From Leptotrichia hongkongensis (GTDB taxonomy: Bacteria; Fusobacteriota; Fusobacteriia; Fusobacteriales; Leptotrichiaceae), in the NCBI RefSeq assembly GCF_041538065.1, contig NZ_JBGORW010000013.1, positions 1 to 50,324 of the forward strand: a DNA stretch of 50,324 bases, written 5' to 3'. Positions 19,031 to 26,953 of this stretch are shown piece after piece. The notes beneath the pieces are model-generated. The model did not search any database. It was not told the origin of the DNA and saw only the letters and a program-made list of their open reading frames with translations. Made by a program: the position numbers and the translations under genes. Numbering within the stretch: position 1 is the stretch's first letter; each line of letters begins with the position of its first letter.

Positions 19031-19381
19031 ATGGAAGAAGAAAAAAAACAGAGAATGATACAGGAATATGTGCCCGGTAGACAGTTGACTCTGGCTCACA
19101 TAATTGCAAATCCACAAAGAGATTTATCAAAAAAGATAGGGCTTTCCGAAAATAATACAAATGCAATAGGAATACTTACAATAACTCCGGGAGAAGCGGC
19201 AATAATTGCGGCAGATCTGGCTACTAAAAGTGCAGGAGTTGAAATAGGATTTGTTGACAGGTTTACAGGATCGGTTGTAATAAACGGAGATGTGGGAAGC
19301 GTAGAAGCTGCTGTAAATGAAGTAGTTTCATATTTTAAAAATGTACTAAGATTTAGCATAACTCAAATAACGAGGTCATAA
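19031..19381 (+). CDS. eutS: EutS microcompartment shell protein
   Basis: This 116-residue circularly permuted BMC-domain protein has the EutS/PduU pattern: an N-terminal stretch IQEYVPGRQLTLAHIIANP that forms a small beta-barrel on the hexamer face, then GILTITPGEAAIIAADLATK and GSVVINGDVGSVEAAVNEV. EutS hexamers are bent in the E. coli protein and are thought to give curvature. AGAAAGGA precedes the ATG. The gene is followed within three bases by eutP. Confidence 0.93.
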   Translation: MEEEKKQRMIQEYVPGRQLTLAHIIANPQRDLSKKIGLSENNTNAIGILTITPGEAAIIAADLATKSAGVEIGFVDRFTGSVVINGDVGSVEAAVNEVVSYFKNVLRFSITQITRS

Positions 19382-19383
19382 AA

Positions 19384-19833
19384 TTGAAAAAGATACTTTT
19401 AATAGGAAAATCAATGTGCGGTAAGACAACATTGACTCAAAGAATACACGGTCTGGATATACAATATGAAAAAACACAGATGTTAAAGTATTCTGATGAT
19501 ATTTTAGATACGCCTGGTGAATATATGGAAAATAGAATGCTTTACAAGGCTTTGATTATAAGTTCGTATGACTGTGATGTTATAGGAATGGTTCAGGCGT
19601 GTAATGAGGAGCATAATGTTTTTCCGCCAGGATTTTCCACAGCTTTTACAAAACCTGTAATTGGAATTGTAACAAAATCTGATTTGGGTGGAGATGTGGA
19701 AAGAGCTTGTGAAATATTAGAAAATGCAGGAGCCCAAAAAGTTTTTGTTGTAAGTTCTTATGAAAATAAAGGAATTGAAGAGCTTGTCAAATATCTGGAA
19801 GATGATAACGGGCAGTTAGAAGGTGATAAATAA
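19384..19833 (+). CDS. eutP: EutP/PduV family P-loop protein
   Basis: This 149-residue Ras-like P-loop protein has Walker A LIGKSMCGKTTL (residues 5-16), switch-like LDTPGEYMEN, and the base-specificity motif VTKSDLGG. The start is TTG at 19384, three bases after the eutS stop, the natural N-terminus for the family. EutP of Salmonella has been reported to act as an acetate kinase, while PduV has been linked to microcompartment positioning. Which applies here is unknown. It abuts the next gene, whose ATG follows its stop directly. Confidence 0.88.
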   Translation: MKKILLIGKSMCGKTTLTQRIHGLDIQYEKTQMLKYSDDILDTPGEYMENRMLYKALIISSYDCDVIGMVQACNEEHNVFPPGFSTAFTKPVIGIVTKSDLGGDVERACEILENAGAQKVFVVSSYENKGIEELVKYLEDDNGQLEGDK

Positions 19834-20592
19834 ATGGATTCGTACGGATATGTGGAAACACGGGGACTTGTAACGGCAATAGAGGCTGCCGATGCTGCAT
19901 TGAAAGCTGCTAATGTAACATTGACAAACTATTACTATGTAAAAGGTGGAATTGTAACCATTGAAGTGATGGGAGATGTTGCTGCTGTAAATGCCGCTGT
20001 GGAGGCTGCCGTTGAAAGTGCTAAAAGACTTGGCAATTTCCTGAGTAGCAATGTCATTGCGAGAGTGGCTGCTGAAACGAAGAAAATCCTAATAAGTGAT
20101 AATGGAAAAAAATCAGATGAAAAGACAGTTGTCCAAGAAAAATCTGAAGAAAAAGTTATTGAAGAAACTCTAGAAGAGAAAATAGATGAACGGTCAATAG
20201 TTGAGAATACAGATAAAAAAGAGGCAATAGTTGAACAAACGGAGGATATAGTAGTAAAAGAGCCTGCTCAAGAGATTTTTGAAAAAGCATCTGAAGAAAT
20301 TTCAGAAAAAATTGAAATAGCAGAAATAATCGAAGATGCGCATCAAAAAGAAGAAGTAAAAGCAGAATTAAGTGACGGCAATCAGGAAAATAAGGAAATT
20401 TCACTAAAGAAAGATTCCAAAAAAAAAGAAGACGAAATAAAAAAATTGAGAAAAGAATATCAGGATACGAAGGTAGTCGACTTAAAAACAAAGGTAAATA
20501 ACCTTAAACTTGGCTATACTTGGAATCAGATAAAGACAATGCCAAAGAAAAAATTGATAGAAATTTTGATAAAAAATAATCAGGAGGAATAG
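19834..20592 (+). CDS. BMC-domain shell protein with long acidic linker and C-terminal helical domain
   Basis: Residues 1 to about 90 form a BMC domain (YVETRGLVTAIEAADAALKA; VEVMGDV-like strand as IEVMGDVAAVNAA). Residues ~95-195 are a Glu/Lys/Ile-rich low-complexity linker. Residues ~205-252 form a compact basic helical module (VVDLKTKVNNLKLGYTWNQI, then PKKKLIEILIK) that looks by eye like a Rho-N/SAP-type helix-extension-helix fold. The overall plan parallels EutK and PduK, BMC proteins with extra C-terminal domains (EutK carries a winged-helix-like one). Function beyond shell assembly is unknown. It may tether nucleic acid or cargo. Confidence 0.8.
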   Translation: MDSYGYVETRGLVTAIEAADAALKAANVTLTNYYYVKGGIVTIEVMGDVAAVNAAVEAAVESAKRLGNFLSSNVIARVAAETKKILISDNGKKSDEKTVVQEKSEEKVIEETLEEKIDERSIVENTDKKEAIVEQTEDIVVKEPAQEIFEKASEEISEKIEIAEIIEDAHQKEEVKAELSDGNQENKEISLKKDSKKKEDEIKKLRKEYQDTKVVDLKTKVNNLKLGYTWNQIKTMPKKKLIEILIKNNQEE

Positions 20593-20594
20593 AG

Positions 20595-20891
20595 ATGGCA
20601 ACATTAAATGCATTAGGAATGATTGAAACTAAAGGATTGGTAGCGGCAGTAGAAGCTGCAGATGCGATGGTAAAAGCTGCAAATGTTACTTTAATTGGGA
20701 AAGAACACGTAGGAGGAGGATTAGTAACAGTATTAGTAAGAGGAGATGTAGGAGCAGTTAAAGCTGCAACAGATGCAGGAGCTGCGGCTGCTGAAAGAGT
20801 AGGAGAATTGATTTCAATTCACGTAATTCCTCGTCCTCATACTGAAATTGAAGCTATATTGCCTAAAGCAAGAGTAGTTGAGGGTGAATAA
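20595..20891 (+). CDS. eutM: EutM microcompartment shell protein, copy 3
   Basis: This 98-residue BMC-domain protein matches copies 1 and 2 except for AAVEAAD in place of AAIEAAD and a different tail (ILPKARVVEGE). It shows more silent base changes than copies 1 and 2 show against each other, so it split off earlier. AGGAGG overlaps the end of the preceding gene, suggesting coupled translation with the long-tailed BMC gene. It sits immediately before eutE. Confidence 0.93.
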   Translation: MATLNALGMIETKGLVAAVEAADAMVKAANVTLIGKEHVGGGLVTVLVRGDVGAVKAATDAGAAAAERVGELISIHVIPRPHTEIEAILPKARVVEGE

Positions 20892-20942
20892 GAGAACTTA
20901 AAGTAATCAGATAACAGTGATTATTTATAGAAAGGACAAATT

Positions 20943-22409
20943 ATGGATAAAGATTTACAATCAATACAAGAAGTAAGAGATTTATTAAATAGCGCAAGTA
21001 AAGCATTTGAAGAATATAGTCAGTTCTCGCAAGCTCAAATTGATGAAATAGTAAGGGAAATCTGTGAAGAAGCCCAAAAACATGAAGTTGAGCTAGCAAA
21101 ACTTGCTAATGAAGAAACAGGATTTGGACGTTGGGAAGACAAAGTTCTAAAAAATAGACTTGCTTCAGTAGGAGTATATGAAGCTATAAAAGATCAGAAG
21201 ACAAAAGGAATAATTCTTGATGACAAGGAAAAAGGGATAACTGAAATAGGAGTTCCAATGGGTATAATTGCAGCCTTGATTCCATCAACTAATCCTACTT
21301 CGTCAACAATTTATAAAATAATGATAGCATTAAAGGCAGGAAACGCAGTAATTGTAAGCCCTCACCCAAATGCAAAGGACTGTATAATTAAGACTGCAGA
21401 ATACTTGATAAAAGCTGCTGAAAGAAAAGGTGCTCCAAAAGGACTCATTGGAGTTATAAAAACACCTACATTACAAGCTACACAAGAACTTATGAAACAT
21501 AAAAAGACTTCATTAATTCTTGCAACAGGTGGAGAAGCGATGGTAAAAGCTGCTTATAGTTCAGGAACACCTGCAATAGGGGTAGGACCTGGAAATGGAC
21601 CTGCGTTTATTGAAAGAAGTGCTGATATAAGAAAAGCCGTTAAAAGAATTATCGACAGTAAAACTTTTGATAATGGAGTAATTTGTGCTTCAGAACAATC
21701 AATAGTTACAGAAGAAGTAATTAAAAATCAAGTAGTAGATGAACTAAAAAGACAAGGAGCATATTTCCTTAACAAAGATGAAAGAAATAAAGTTGGAAGT
21801 ATCCTTATGCGTGCAAACAACACAATGAATCCAAAAATAGTTGGAAAAACAGCCTTATATATAGCTGCAATGGCAGGAATAACAGTCCCTACGACTACAA
21901 AAGTGCTTGTTTCTGAAGAAACAGAAGTTTCTCACTTGAACCCTTATTCAAGAGAAAAATTATGTCCTGTATTAGGATTTTATACAGAAGAAACTTGGGA
22001 AAAAGCATGTGAAAAATGTATAGAAATTCTTGAAAATGAAGGAATTGGACATACAATGTCAATGCACACAAATAATGAAAATATCGTAAGAGAATTTTCA
22101 TTGAAAAAACCTGTGTCAAGATTGCTTGTAAATACAGCTGCGGCACTTGGAGGAGTAGGAGCAACAACTAATCTTTTACCTGCGTTTACATTAGGATGTG
22201 GAACTGTTGGAGGAAGTTCAACTTCTGACAATATTGGACCATTAAACCTTATAAATATTAGAAGAGTAGCTTATGGTACAAAGGAACTGGAAGAATTGAA
22301 AGAAGAAGGTTCATGTGTAAATACATGTTCAGTTGATAATTCACGAGTGAACGAAAATGAAATTGAAGATATCATAAGAAAAGTATTGGACGGAATTATA
22401 AAAAAATAG
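20943..22409 (+). CDS. eutE: acetaldehyde dehydrogenase (CoA-acylating) EutE
   Basis: This 488-residue aldehyde dehydrogenase superfamily member converts acetaldehyde, NAD+ and CoA to acetyl-CoA. Visible are GVPMGIIAALIPSTNPTSST, the glycine motif ATGGEAMVKAAYSSGTPAIG, and NGVICASEQS with catalytic Cys at residue 248. Length matches EutE/PduP. Unlike enteric enzymes, the last 20 residues form a predicted amphipathic helix (NEIEDIIRKVLDGIIKK) that looks like an encapsulation peptide placed at the C-terminus. AAAGGA lies upstream. It lies directly after eutM copy 3. Confidence 0.95.
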   Translation: MDKDLQSIQEVRDLLNSASKAFEEYSQFSQAQIDEIVREICEEAQKHEVELAKLANEETGFGRWEDKVLKNRLASVGVYEAIKDQKTKGIILDDKEKGITEIGVPMGIIAALIPSTNPTSSTIYKIMIALKAGNAVIVSPHPNAKDCIIKTAEYLIKAAERKGAPKGLIGVIKTPTLQATQELMKHKKTSLILATGGEAMVKAAYSSGTPAIGVGPGNGPAFIERSADIRKAVKRIIDSKTFDNGVICASEQSIVTEEVIKNQVVDELKRQGAYFLNKDERNKVGSILMRANNTMNPKIVGKTALYIAAMAGITVPTTTKVLVSEETEVSHLNPYSREKLCPVLGFYTEETWEKACEKCIEILENEGIGHTMSMHTNNENIVREFSLKKPVSRLLVNTAAALGGVGATTNLLPAFTLGCGTVGGSSTSDNIGPLNLINIRRVAYGTKELEELKEEGSCVNTCSVDNSRVNENEIEDIIRKVLDGIIKK

Positions 22410-22426
22410 ATAGGGTGTGATAAAAA

Positions 22427-23212
22427 ATGCCTGTTATAACAGAAGGAATGCTTAGAAAATTAGATAAGGAAGGGCAGCTTGAAAAAGTACATATAACTGA
22501 AAAAGACATCCTTACACCGTCAGCAAGAGAGTTTTTAAATGTGAAAAAAATTGATTTTAGAATAAAAAGATCACAGGATCAAGTTGTGAATAACGAATCA
22601 GATAATGTAAACAGAGTTAAAGACTCTCAAGCAAATACTTCCGAAGAAAAAGCCCCTCCAAAAAGACAGTATAAAGACTATATTACAGGAGCAACTTATG
22701 ATAAAAAGCCTGAATTTATGACTCAACTGTTTGGAAATGAACTTGTTGTAAAAAATCATAAGAGAATTGTTTTACGAGGTAAATTTGATATTTTGCAGGC
22801 TGAGGTAATAAGATACTGGAAAAAATACGAAAAGAATAAAAAATTGGAAAGTGACTTTGCACAAGCATACAGATTTGTAAGAGATTTGTTTATAAGTGAA
22901 ATGACTGATACACCGTTTCAGGAAAGAGATGTTCTTGGATATGACATTGATACATTAAAAGATATAACTCATAATACAATTAAATATTACAAAACAGGAC
23001 ATCTCTTTGAAATAAATGCTGACTTTGATGAAGCAGTCATTGATATAAACTGTCTTAGAGCTTTGTCAAGAGAGTGTGAAGTTGCTGCAGTAGATGCTTT
23101 TTATAAGGAAGGGAAGACGGAAAGAGTAGACATGCTAAAGGCACTAAACCGTCTGAGCAGTATATTGTACTTGATGATGTTAAAAGCAAATAACGGAGAT
23201 TATAAATCATAA
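22427..23212 (+). CDS. eutT: corrinoid adenosyltransferase EutT
   Basis: This 261-residue protein makes adenosylcobalamin for the ammonia lyase. The N-terminal domain (VITEGMLRKLDKEG, then ILTPSAREFLNVKKIDFRI) is shared with EutQ and with the small protein at 24814. A polar linker follows, then the adenosyltransferase domain (KPEFMTQLFGNELV, RFVRDLFISEMTD, LNRLSSILYLMML). The Cys-rich metal site H-x11-CC-x2-C of Salmonella EutT is absent, so this is the metal-free-looking type. It follows eutE by 17 bases. Confidence 0.88.
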   Translation: MPVITEGMLRKLDKEGQLEKVHITEKDILTPSAREFLNVKKIDFRIKRSQDQVVNNESDNVNRVKDSQANTSEEKAPPKRQYKDYITGATYDKKPEFMTQLFGNELVVKNHKRIVLRGKFDILQAEVIRYWKKYEKNKKLESDFAQAYRFVRDLFISEMTDTPFQERDVLGYDIDTLKDITHNTIKYYKTGHLFEINADFDEAVIDINCLRALSRECEVAAVDAFYKEGKTERVDMLKALNRLSSILYLMMLKANNGDYKS

Positions 23213-23232
23213 GCTCTGAATTGGGAGATATT

Positions 23233-23871
23233 ATGGACAGAAATGAATTGGAGAGAATAATAAGAGATAAGTTGCAGGAAATTCTGACAACAGAAAAAGA
23301 AGATACCTTTATGGTGGAAGCGTCAGGTCGTCATGTGCATCTTACCAAAGAACACGTGGAAGCACTTTTTGGAGAAGGATATGAGTTGACACCTGTAAAA
23401 GATTTATCACAGCCTGGACAGTTTGCCGCAAAGGAAAGAGTCAGAGTAATTGGACCAAAAGGAGAATTTTCGAGTGTTGCAATATTAGGACCATGCAGAA
23501 ATTTTTCTCAAGTAGAGTTATCACTTACTGACTGCCGTGAAATTGGAGTCAAAGGAGTAATAAGAGAAAGCGGAAAAATTGAAGGAACACCAGGAATACT
23601 TATAGGTGTAGGTGATAAATATATACAGTTGGATAAAGGACTTATAGTTGCAAGAAGACACATACACATGACAAGTGAAGATGCAAAAAGATTTTCTGTA
23701 AATGATGGTGAAACTGTGAAAGTAAAAATTCATAGTGACAGACCATTAATATTTGATGATGTTTTAATAAGAGTAAAGGACAGTTTCAGATTGAGCATGC
23801 ATATTGATTTTGATGAAGCAAATGCTTGTGGATATACTTCAGGAGTAACTGGAAGCATTGTAAAAGATTAA
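23233..23871 (+). CDS. pduL: PduL-type phosphotransacylase
   Basis: This 212-residue protein interconverts acetyl-CoA and acetyl-phosphate inside the microcompartment, recycling CoA. It shows the paired beta-barrel zinc motifs EASGRHVHLTKEHVEALFG and IVARRHIHMTSEDAKRF, with SQPGQFAAKERV between. It stands in for the EutD phosphotransacetylase of enteric eut operons. The N-terminus MDRNELERIIRDKLQEIL is an amphipathic encapsulation-type helix. ATG 23233 is chosen (GGAG five bases upstream) over an in-frame TTG at 23221. Confidence 0.92.
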   Translation: MDRNELERIIRDKLQEILTTEKEDTFMVEASGRHVHLTKEHVEALFGEGYELTPVKDLSQPGQFAAKERVRVIGPKGEFSSVAILGPCRNFSQVELSLTDCREIGVKGVIRESGKIEGTPGILIGVGDKYIQLDKGLIVARRHIHMTSEDAKRFSVNDGETVKVKIHSDRPLIFDDVLIRVKDSFRLSMHIDFDEANACGYTSGVTGSIVKD

Positions 23872-23893
23872 AGTGAAAAGGGCAGGAGATGAA

Positions 23894-24538
23894 ATGGATA
23901 CTCAAGATTTAATAGAAGTGCTTGCAAGGGAAGTATTAAAGGAAATTGCCAAAAGAGAAAACCAAAGTTTATCTGAAAATATCAAACATTCTCCTGAAAA
24001 ATCAATAATAACAGCTTTTTTAGGAAATGATGAAGTCTTGAAGGATGAACTTAAAAAAGAGACATCAGTTGTAGACAATATAAAGTTGGACAGTACATGG
24101 GAAGAAATAGAAAAAAATGAAAATAAAAAGAGACTTGTTGTATCAACTCTTGGAATAAATGATTTAATTGATCTCTCACAAGGGAAAAAAAGTATCATAA
24201 CAGAATTCCTTTTCAATGAAGGAGAAGTTCTGCTTGTGGAAGAAGGGCTGGAATATAAAAAATATACTAAACCTGCTGCATTAATAAGCCTTTATGACGA
24301 ATATGTCAAAAAAGTTCAAGAATTTGGAATAAAGGTTGTGAAAAGAACAGAAGTAAAAAATGTTTTTGATGCTAAAGAAAAAGTGTATCTGAAAGGTTTG
24401 GTAACAGAAAGCAGGCTTAGAAAGCTAGGATTAAAAAATCAGATGCTTGAAGTTGACGCAAAATCTAAAGTAACTTCCCTTGCGATGGATTATATAAAAG
24501 AAAATAGCATTGAACTGTGCTATGAAAGAGGACAATAA
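23894..24538 (+). CDS. conserved ethanolamine-operon protein, function unknown
   Basis: This 214-residue protein resembles an uncharacterised family found in Firmicute and Fusobacteria eut operons (TIGR02536, from memory). The N-terminus MDTQDLIEVLAREVLKEIAK looks like a microcompartment encapsulation helix. A linker and then a compact domain follow, with RLVVSTLGINDLIDLSQGKK and VYLKGLVTESRLRKLGLKN. It has no membrane segments. ATG 23894 follows AGGAG by five bases and is preferred to the in-frame GTG at 23873. Placement between pduL and eutN and the targeting helix suggest a lumenal or shell-associated protein. Confidence 0.75.
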   Translation: MDTQDLIEVLAREVLKEIAKRENQSLSENIKHSPEKSIITAFLGNDEVLKDELKKETSVVDNIKLDSTWEEIEKNENKKRLVVSTLGINDLIDLSQGKKSIITEFLFNEGEVLLVEEGLEYKKYTKPAALISLYDEYVKKVQEFGIKVVKRTEVKNVFDAKEKVYLKGLVTESRLRKLGLKNQMLEVDAKSKVTSLAMDYIKENSIELCYERGQ

Positions 24539-24539
24539 C

Positions 24540-24809
24540 ATGTTAATTGGAAAAGTTGTAGATAATGTCTGGGCAACAAGAAAGGATGAAAAGCTAAGAG
24601 GACTAAAACTTATGGTAGTTGAAGTGGAAGGTACAGGTGAAGGTCATGGAAGCAGAAAAATGGTTGCAGCCGATTATATCGGTGCTGGACAGGGCGATAA
24701 GGTAATAATTGTTACTGGAAGTTCTGCAAGACATGTATTTGATGCTGAAACTCCTGTAGATGCGACTATTGTAGGAATAATAGACAGTTTGGAATCGGAA
24801 AAGGAGTAA
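24540..24809 (+). CDS. eutN: EutN/CcmL pentameric vertex protein
   Basis: This 89-residue BMV-family protein (MLIGKVVDNVWATRKDEKL; MVAADYIGAGQGDKVIIVTG; VDATIVGIIDSLE) forms the pentamers that cap microcompartment vertices. ATG 24540 follows AGAGG (24527-24531) by eight bases and comes one base after the previous stop. A longer in-frame TTG start at 24510 would overlap the upstream gene and lacks a ribosome-binding site. Confidence 0.93.
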   Translation: MLIGKVVDNVWATRKDEKLRGLKLMVVEVEGTGEGHGSRKMVAADYIGAGQGDKVIIVTGSSARHVFDAETPVDATIVGIIDSLESEKE

Positions 24810-24813
24810 AAAA

Positions 24814-25116
24814 ATGGGAAAAAGATTGATAACAGTAAAAAATCTTTTTGAATATATTCAAGATAAGGAACTGGTGGTTCAGGCTGATATGATTATTACT
24901 CCCGGAGCAAAAGACATGATCAGAGAACAAGGAATAGAAGTGAGATACGAAAAGACTTGTGGCATATCAAACTCTGCATCGGGAAATGAAATCAGAAAAA
25001 ATACAAGAGATTGTGAAGATTTGGAAAAGAAAGTAATTGAAATACTTGTAAAAAATTACAAAATTACAGATTCTGACACAATCCGAAAAATATTATCCAA
25101 AATAAAGGAATTATAG
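24814..25116 (+). CDS. stand-alone EutQ N-terminal-like domain
   Basis: This 100-residue protein begins KRLITVKNLFEYIQDKELVV, then ADMIITPGAKDMIREQGIEV, and ends in a helical stretch rich in Lys, Ile and Leu. This matches from memory the first ~100 residues of enteric EutQ (LITANDIR..., IITPEAREVAE) and the N-terminus of EutT. The cupin half of EutQ is encoded separately at 35408 in this operon. The role of this domain is not established. GGAG lies before the ATG, four bases after eutN. Confidence 0.7.
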   Translation: MGKRLITVKNLFEYIQDKELVVQADMIITPGAKDMIREQGIEVRYEKTCGISNSASGNEIRKNTRDCEDLEKKVIEILVKNYKITDSDTIRKILSKIKEL

Positions 25117-25171
25117 TAAGATTACTTTAGAATAAAATTTAAAAGTAATAACTATTTTCTCAACTCTAGAC

Positions 25172-25194
25172 TATTTAGACTTATTAGCTAAATA
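25172..25194 (+). other. stem-loop upstream of eutG
   Basis: TATTTAG (25172-25178) pairs with CTAAATA (25188-25194) around a nine-base loop, 40 bases before the eutG start. No T tract follows and the loop lacks the ANTAR A1/G4 hexaloop, so its role (mRNA stability or processing) is unclear. Confidence 0.4.
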
Positions 25195-25234
25195 TTATGG
25201 AGATTGAGGGTACAATAGAAAGGAAGTGGATTTA

Positions 25235-26353
25235 ATGGGTTTATTTCAAATAAAGCCGGATATTCATTACGGAGCTAATTCTTTGGATATATTAAGAACA
25301 ATGGAAATCGAAAAAGTATTTTTAGTAACAGACGAGAATATGGTCAAACTAAAAGTAGTGAATAGAATAACAAATATCTTAAAATCAAGAGGAATAGATG
25401 CTAAAATATATTCGGATGTTAAACCAGATCCCACAGATGAAGAAATTATAAAGGGTATGCTTGAGCTTAGTGCTTATGATCCTGACTGCATAATAGCACT
25501 AGGAGGAGGATCACCGATAGATGCCTGTAAATCAATGATTTATTTTACAAATAAAATAAAAAGGGCAATGGGAGAATATAAAAAGCCTAAATTTATTGCA
25601 GTTCCAACAACAAGTGGAACAGGATCAGAAGTAACATCTTATGCAGTTGTTACAACTCAAAGTAAAAAAATACCGCTAAGTGACAGTGAAATGCTGCCTG
25701 ATATAGCAATTTTAAATCCAGAGTTTATAAAAACTCTTCCGCCATCAATAATTGCGGATACAGGAATGGATGTTTTGACACACGCTATAGAAGCTTATGT
25801 TTCAAGATCTAGAAACTTGTTTACAAATACACTTGCCATAGGAGCAATAAAAACTGTTTTTGCTGATTTGGTAAGCAACTTTGAAAATCCTGAACTTGAA
25901 AGAGAAAGAATTGATTTACAGATTGCTTCATGTATGGCAGGAGTAGCATTTAGCAATGCAGGACTGGGAATAAACCACAGTATAGCACATTCGCTAGGGG
26001 CAAGATTTCATAAACCGCATGGACGGCTTAATGCGATAATAATGCCAAAAGTTATAGAGTTTAATGCACAAAATAAAAATGCGGCTAGATATTATCGTGA
26101 AATTGCTGAAGCATTGGGATTTGCACCTAAGGAAGATGCAGAAGGAGTAGAAATTTTAGCAAAAGCTATTAAAATGCGAGCCGCTAAAATGTCGATACCA
26201 GGTAGCTTAAGAGAACTTGGTATACCTGAAGATCAATATTTTTCAGAAATGGAAAGCGTAATTGATCAGATAGAAAATGATATGTGTACTGGGGAAAACC
26301 CAAGAAGATTTAGCAGAATAGAAATGAAGCAGCTACTGACAGATTTATATTAA
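25235..26353 (+). CDS. eutG: iron-containing alcohol dehydrogenase EutG
   Basis: This 372-residue group III (Fe-dependent) alcohol dehydrogenase reduces acetaldehyde to ethanol, regenerating NAD+ for EutE. Motifs: IIALGGGSPIDACKSM (NAD-binding), VPTTSGTGSEVTSYAV, TGMDVLTHAIEAYVS and GINHSIAHSLGARFHKPHGR, whose Asp and His residues bind iron. ATG 25235 is about ten bases after AAAGGAAG. The in-frame GTG at 25226 overlaps that site. It lacks the N-terminal extension that targets some EutG proteins. It is separated from upstream genes by 118 bases with a stem-loop. Confidence 0.92.
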   Translation: MGLFQIKPDIHYGANSLDILRTMEIEKVFLVTDENMVKLKVVNRITNILKSRGIDAKIYSDVKPDPTDEEIIKGMLELSAYDPDCIIALGGGSPIDACKSMIYFTNKIKRAMGEYKKPKFIAVPTTSGTGSEVTSYAVVTTQSKKIPLSDSEMLPDIAILNPEFIKTLPPSIIADTGMDVLTHAIEAYVSRSRNLFTNTLAIGAIKTVFADLVSNFENPELERERIDLQIASCMAGVAFSNAGLGINHSIAHSLGARFHKPHGRLNAIIMPKVIEFNAQNKNAARYYREIAEALGFAPKEDAEGVEILAKAIKMRAAKMSIPGSLRELGIPEDQYFSEMESVIDQIENDMCTGENPRRFSRIEMKQLLTDLY

Positions 26354-26374
26354 ATTTGAGGAAAAGGAAAAAAG

Positions 26375-26953
26375 ATGAGAAAAATAATAGTTGTAGATGA
26401 TGAGCCGATAACAAGAATGGATATATGTGAAATATTGAAAGAAGCAAATTATGACGTAGTCGCTCAGGCGGGAGACGGCTTTGATGCAATTGAGCAGAGC
26501 AGAAAATATAAACCTGATTTTGTAATAATGGATGTCAAAATGCCGATACTTGATGGACTGAAAGCAGCAAAAGTCATAACAGAGGAAAAATTGTCTAGAG
26601 GTATTGTTTTACTCACAGCCTATTCCAATAAGGAATTTATAGAAGAAGCCAAGAATATAGGAATAATAGGATATATAGTAAAACCCATTGATGAAAAATC
26701 CTTTATTCCTAATCTTGAAATCATATTTAATAAGCAAGAAGAATTTGAAAAGCTGGAAAAAAAATATTTAAAAACAAGTCAGAAGCTGGAGGATAGGAAA
26801 AAAATTGATATTGCCAAAAGTATTTTGATGAAAACAAGAAACTTTACTGAAAATGAGGCATATGAATACATAAGAACGCTTAGTATGAATAAAAGATGTG
26901 ACATGGGAAAAATAGCAGATATTATAATTTTATCTGGAGATGAAGATGCTTAG
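26375..26953 (+). CDS. eutV: EutV response regulator with ANTAR RNA-binding domain
   Basis: This 192-residue protein has a receiver domain (residues 1-120: IIVVDDEPITRMD, phospho-acceptor Asp53 in VIMDVKMPILDG, switch LLTAYSN, VKP lysine), a coiled-coil linker, and a C-terminal ANTAR domain (~135-190: DIAKSILMKTRNFTENEAYE). In Enterococcus faecalis phosphorylated EutV dimers bind paired hexaloop hairpins in eut leaders and prevent termination. A matching hairpin/terminator lies at 18215-18260. Its 3' end overlaps eutW by eight bases. Confidence 0.95.
   Translation: MRKIIVVDDEPITRMDICEILKEANYDVVAQAGDGFDAIEQSRKYKPDFVIMDVKMPILDGLKAAKVITEEKLSRGIVLLTAYSNKEFIEEAKNIGIIGYIVKPIDEKSFIPNLEIIFNKQEEFEKLEKKYLKTSQKLEDRKKIDIAKSILMKTRNFTENEAYEYIRTLSMNKRCDMGKIADIIILSGDEDA

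Noticed and set aside
23221..23232. TTG start for pduL at 23221
   Set aside because: It would precede the GGAG that fits the ATG at 23233, and PduL proteins begin with the short targeting helix encoded from there.
25117..25234. Second ANTAR target in front of eutG, as in Enterococcus
   Set aside because: The only clear hairpin has a nine-base loop without the A1/G4 hexaloop pattern and no terminator overlaps it.
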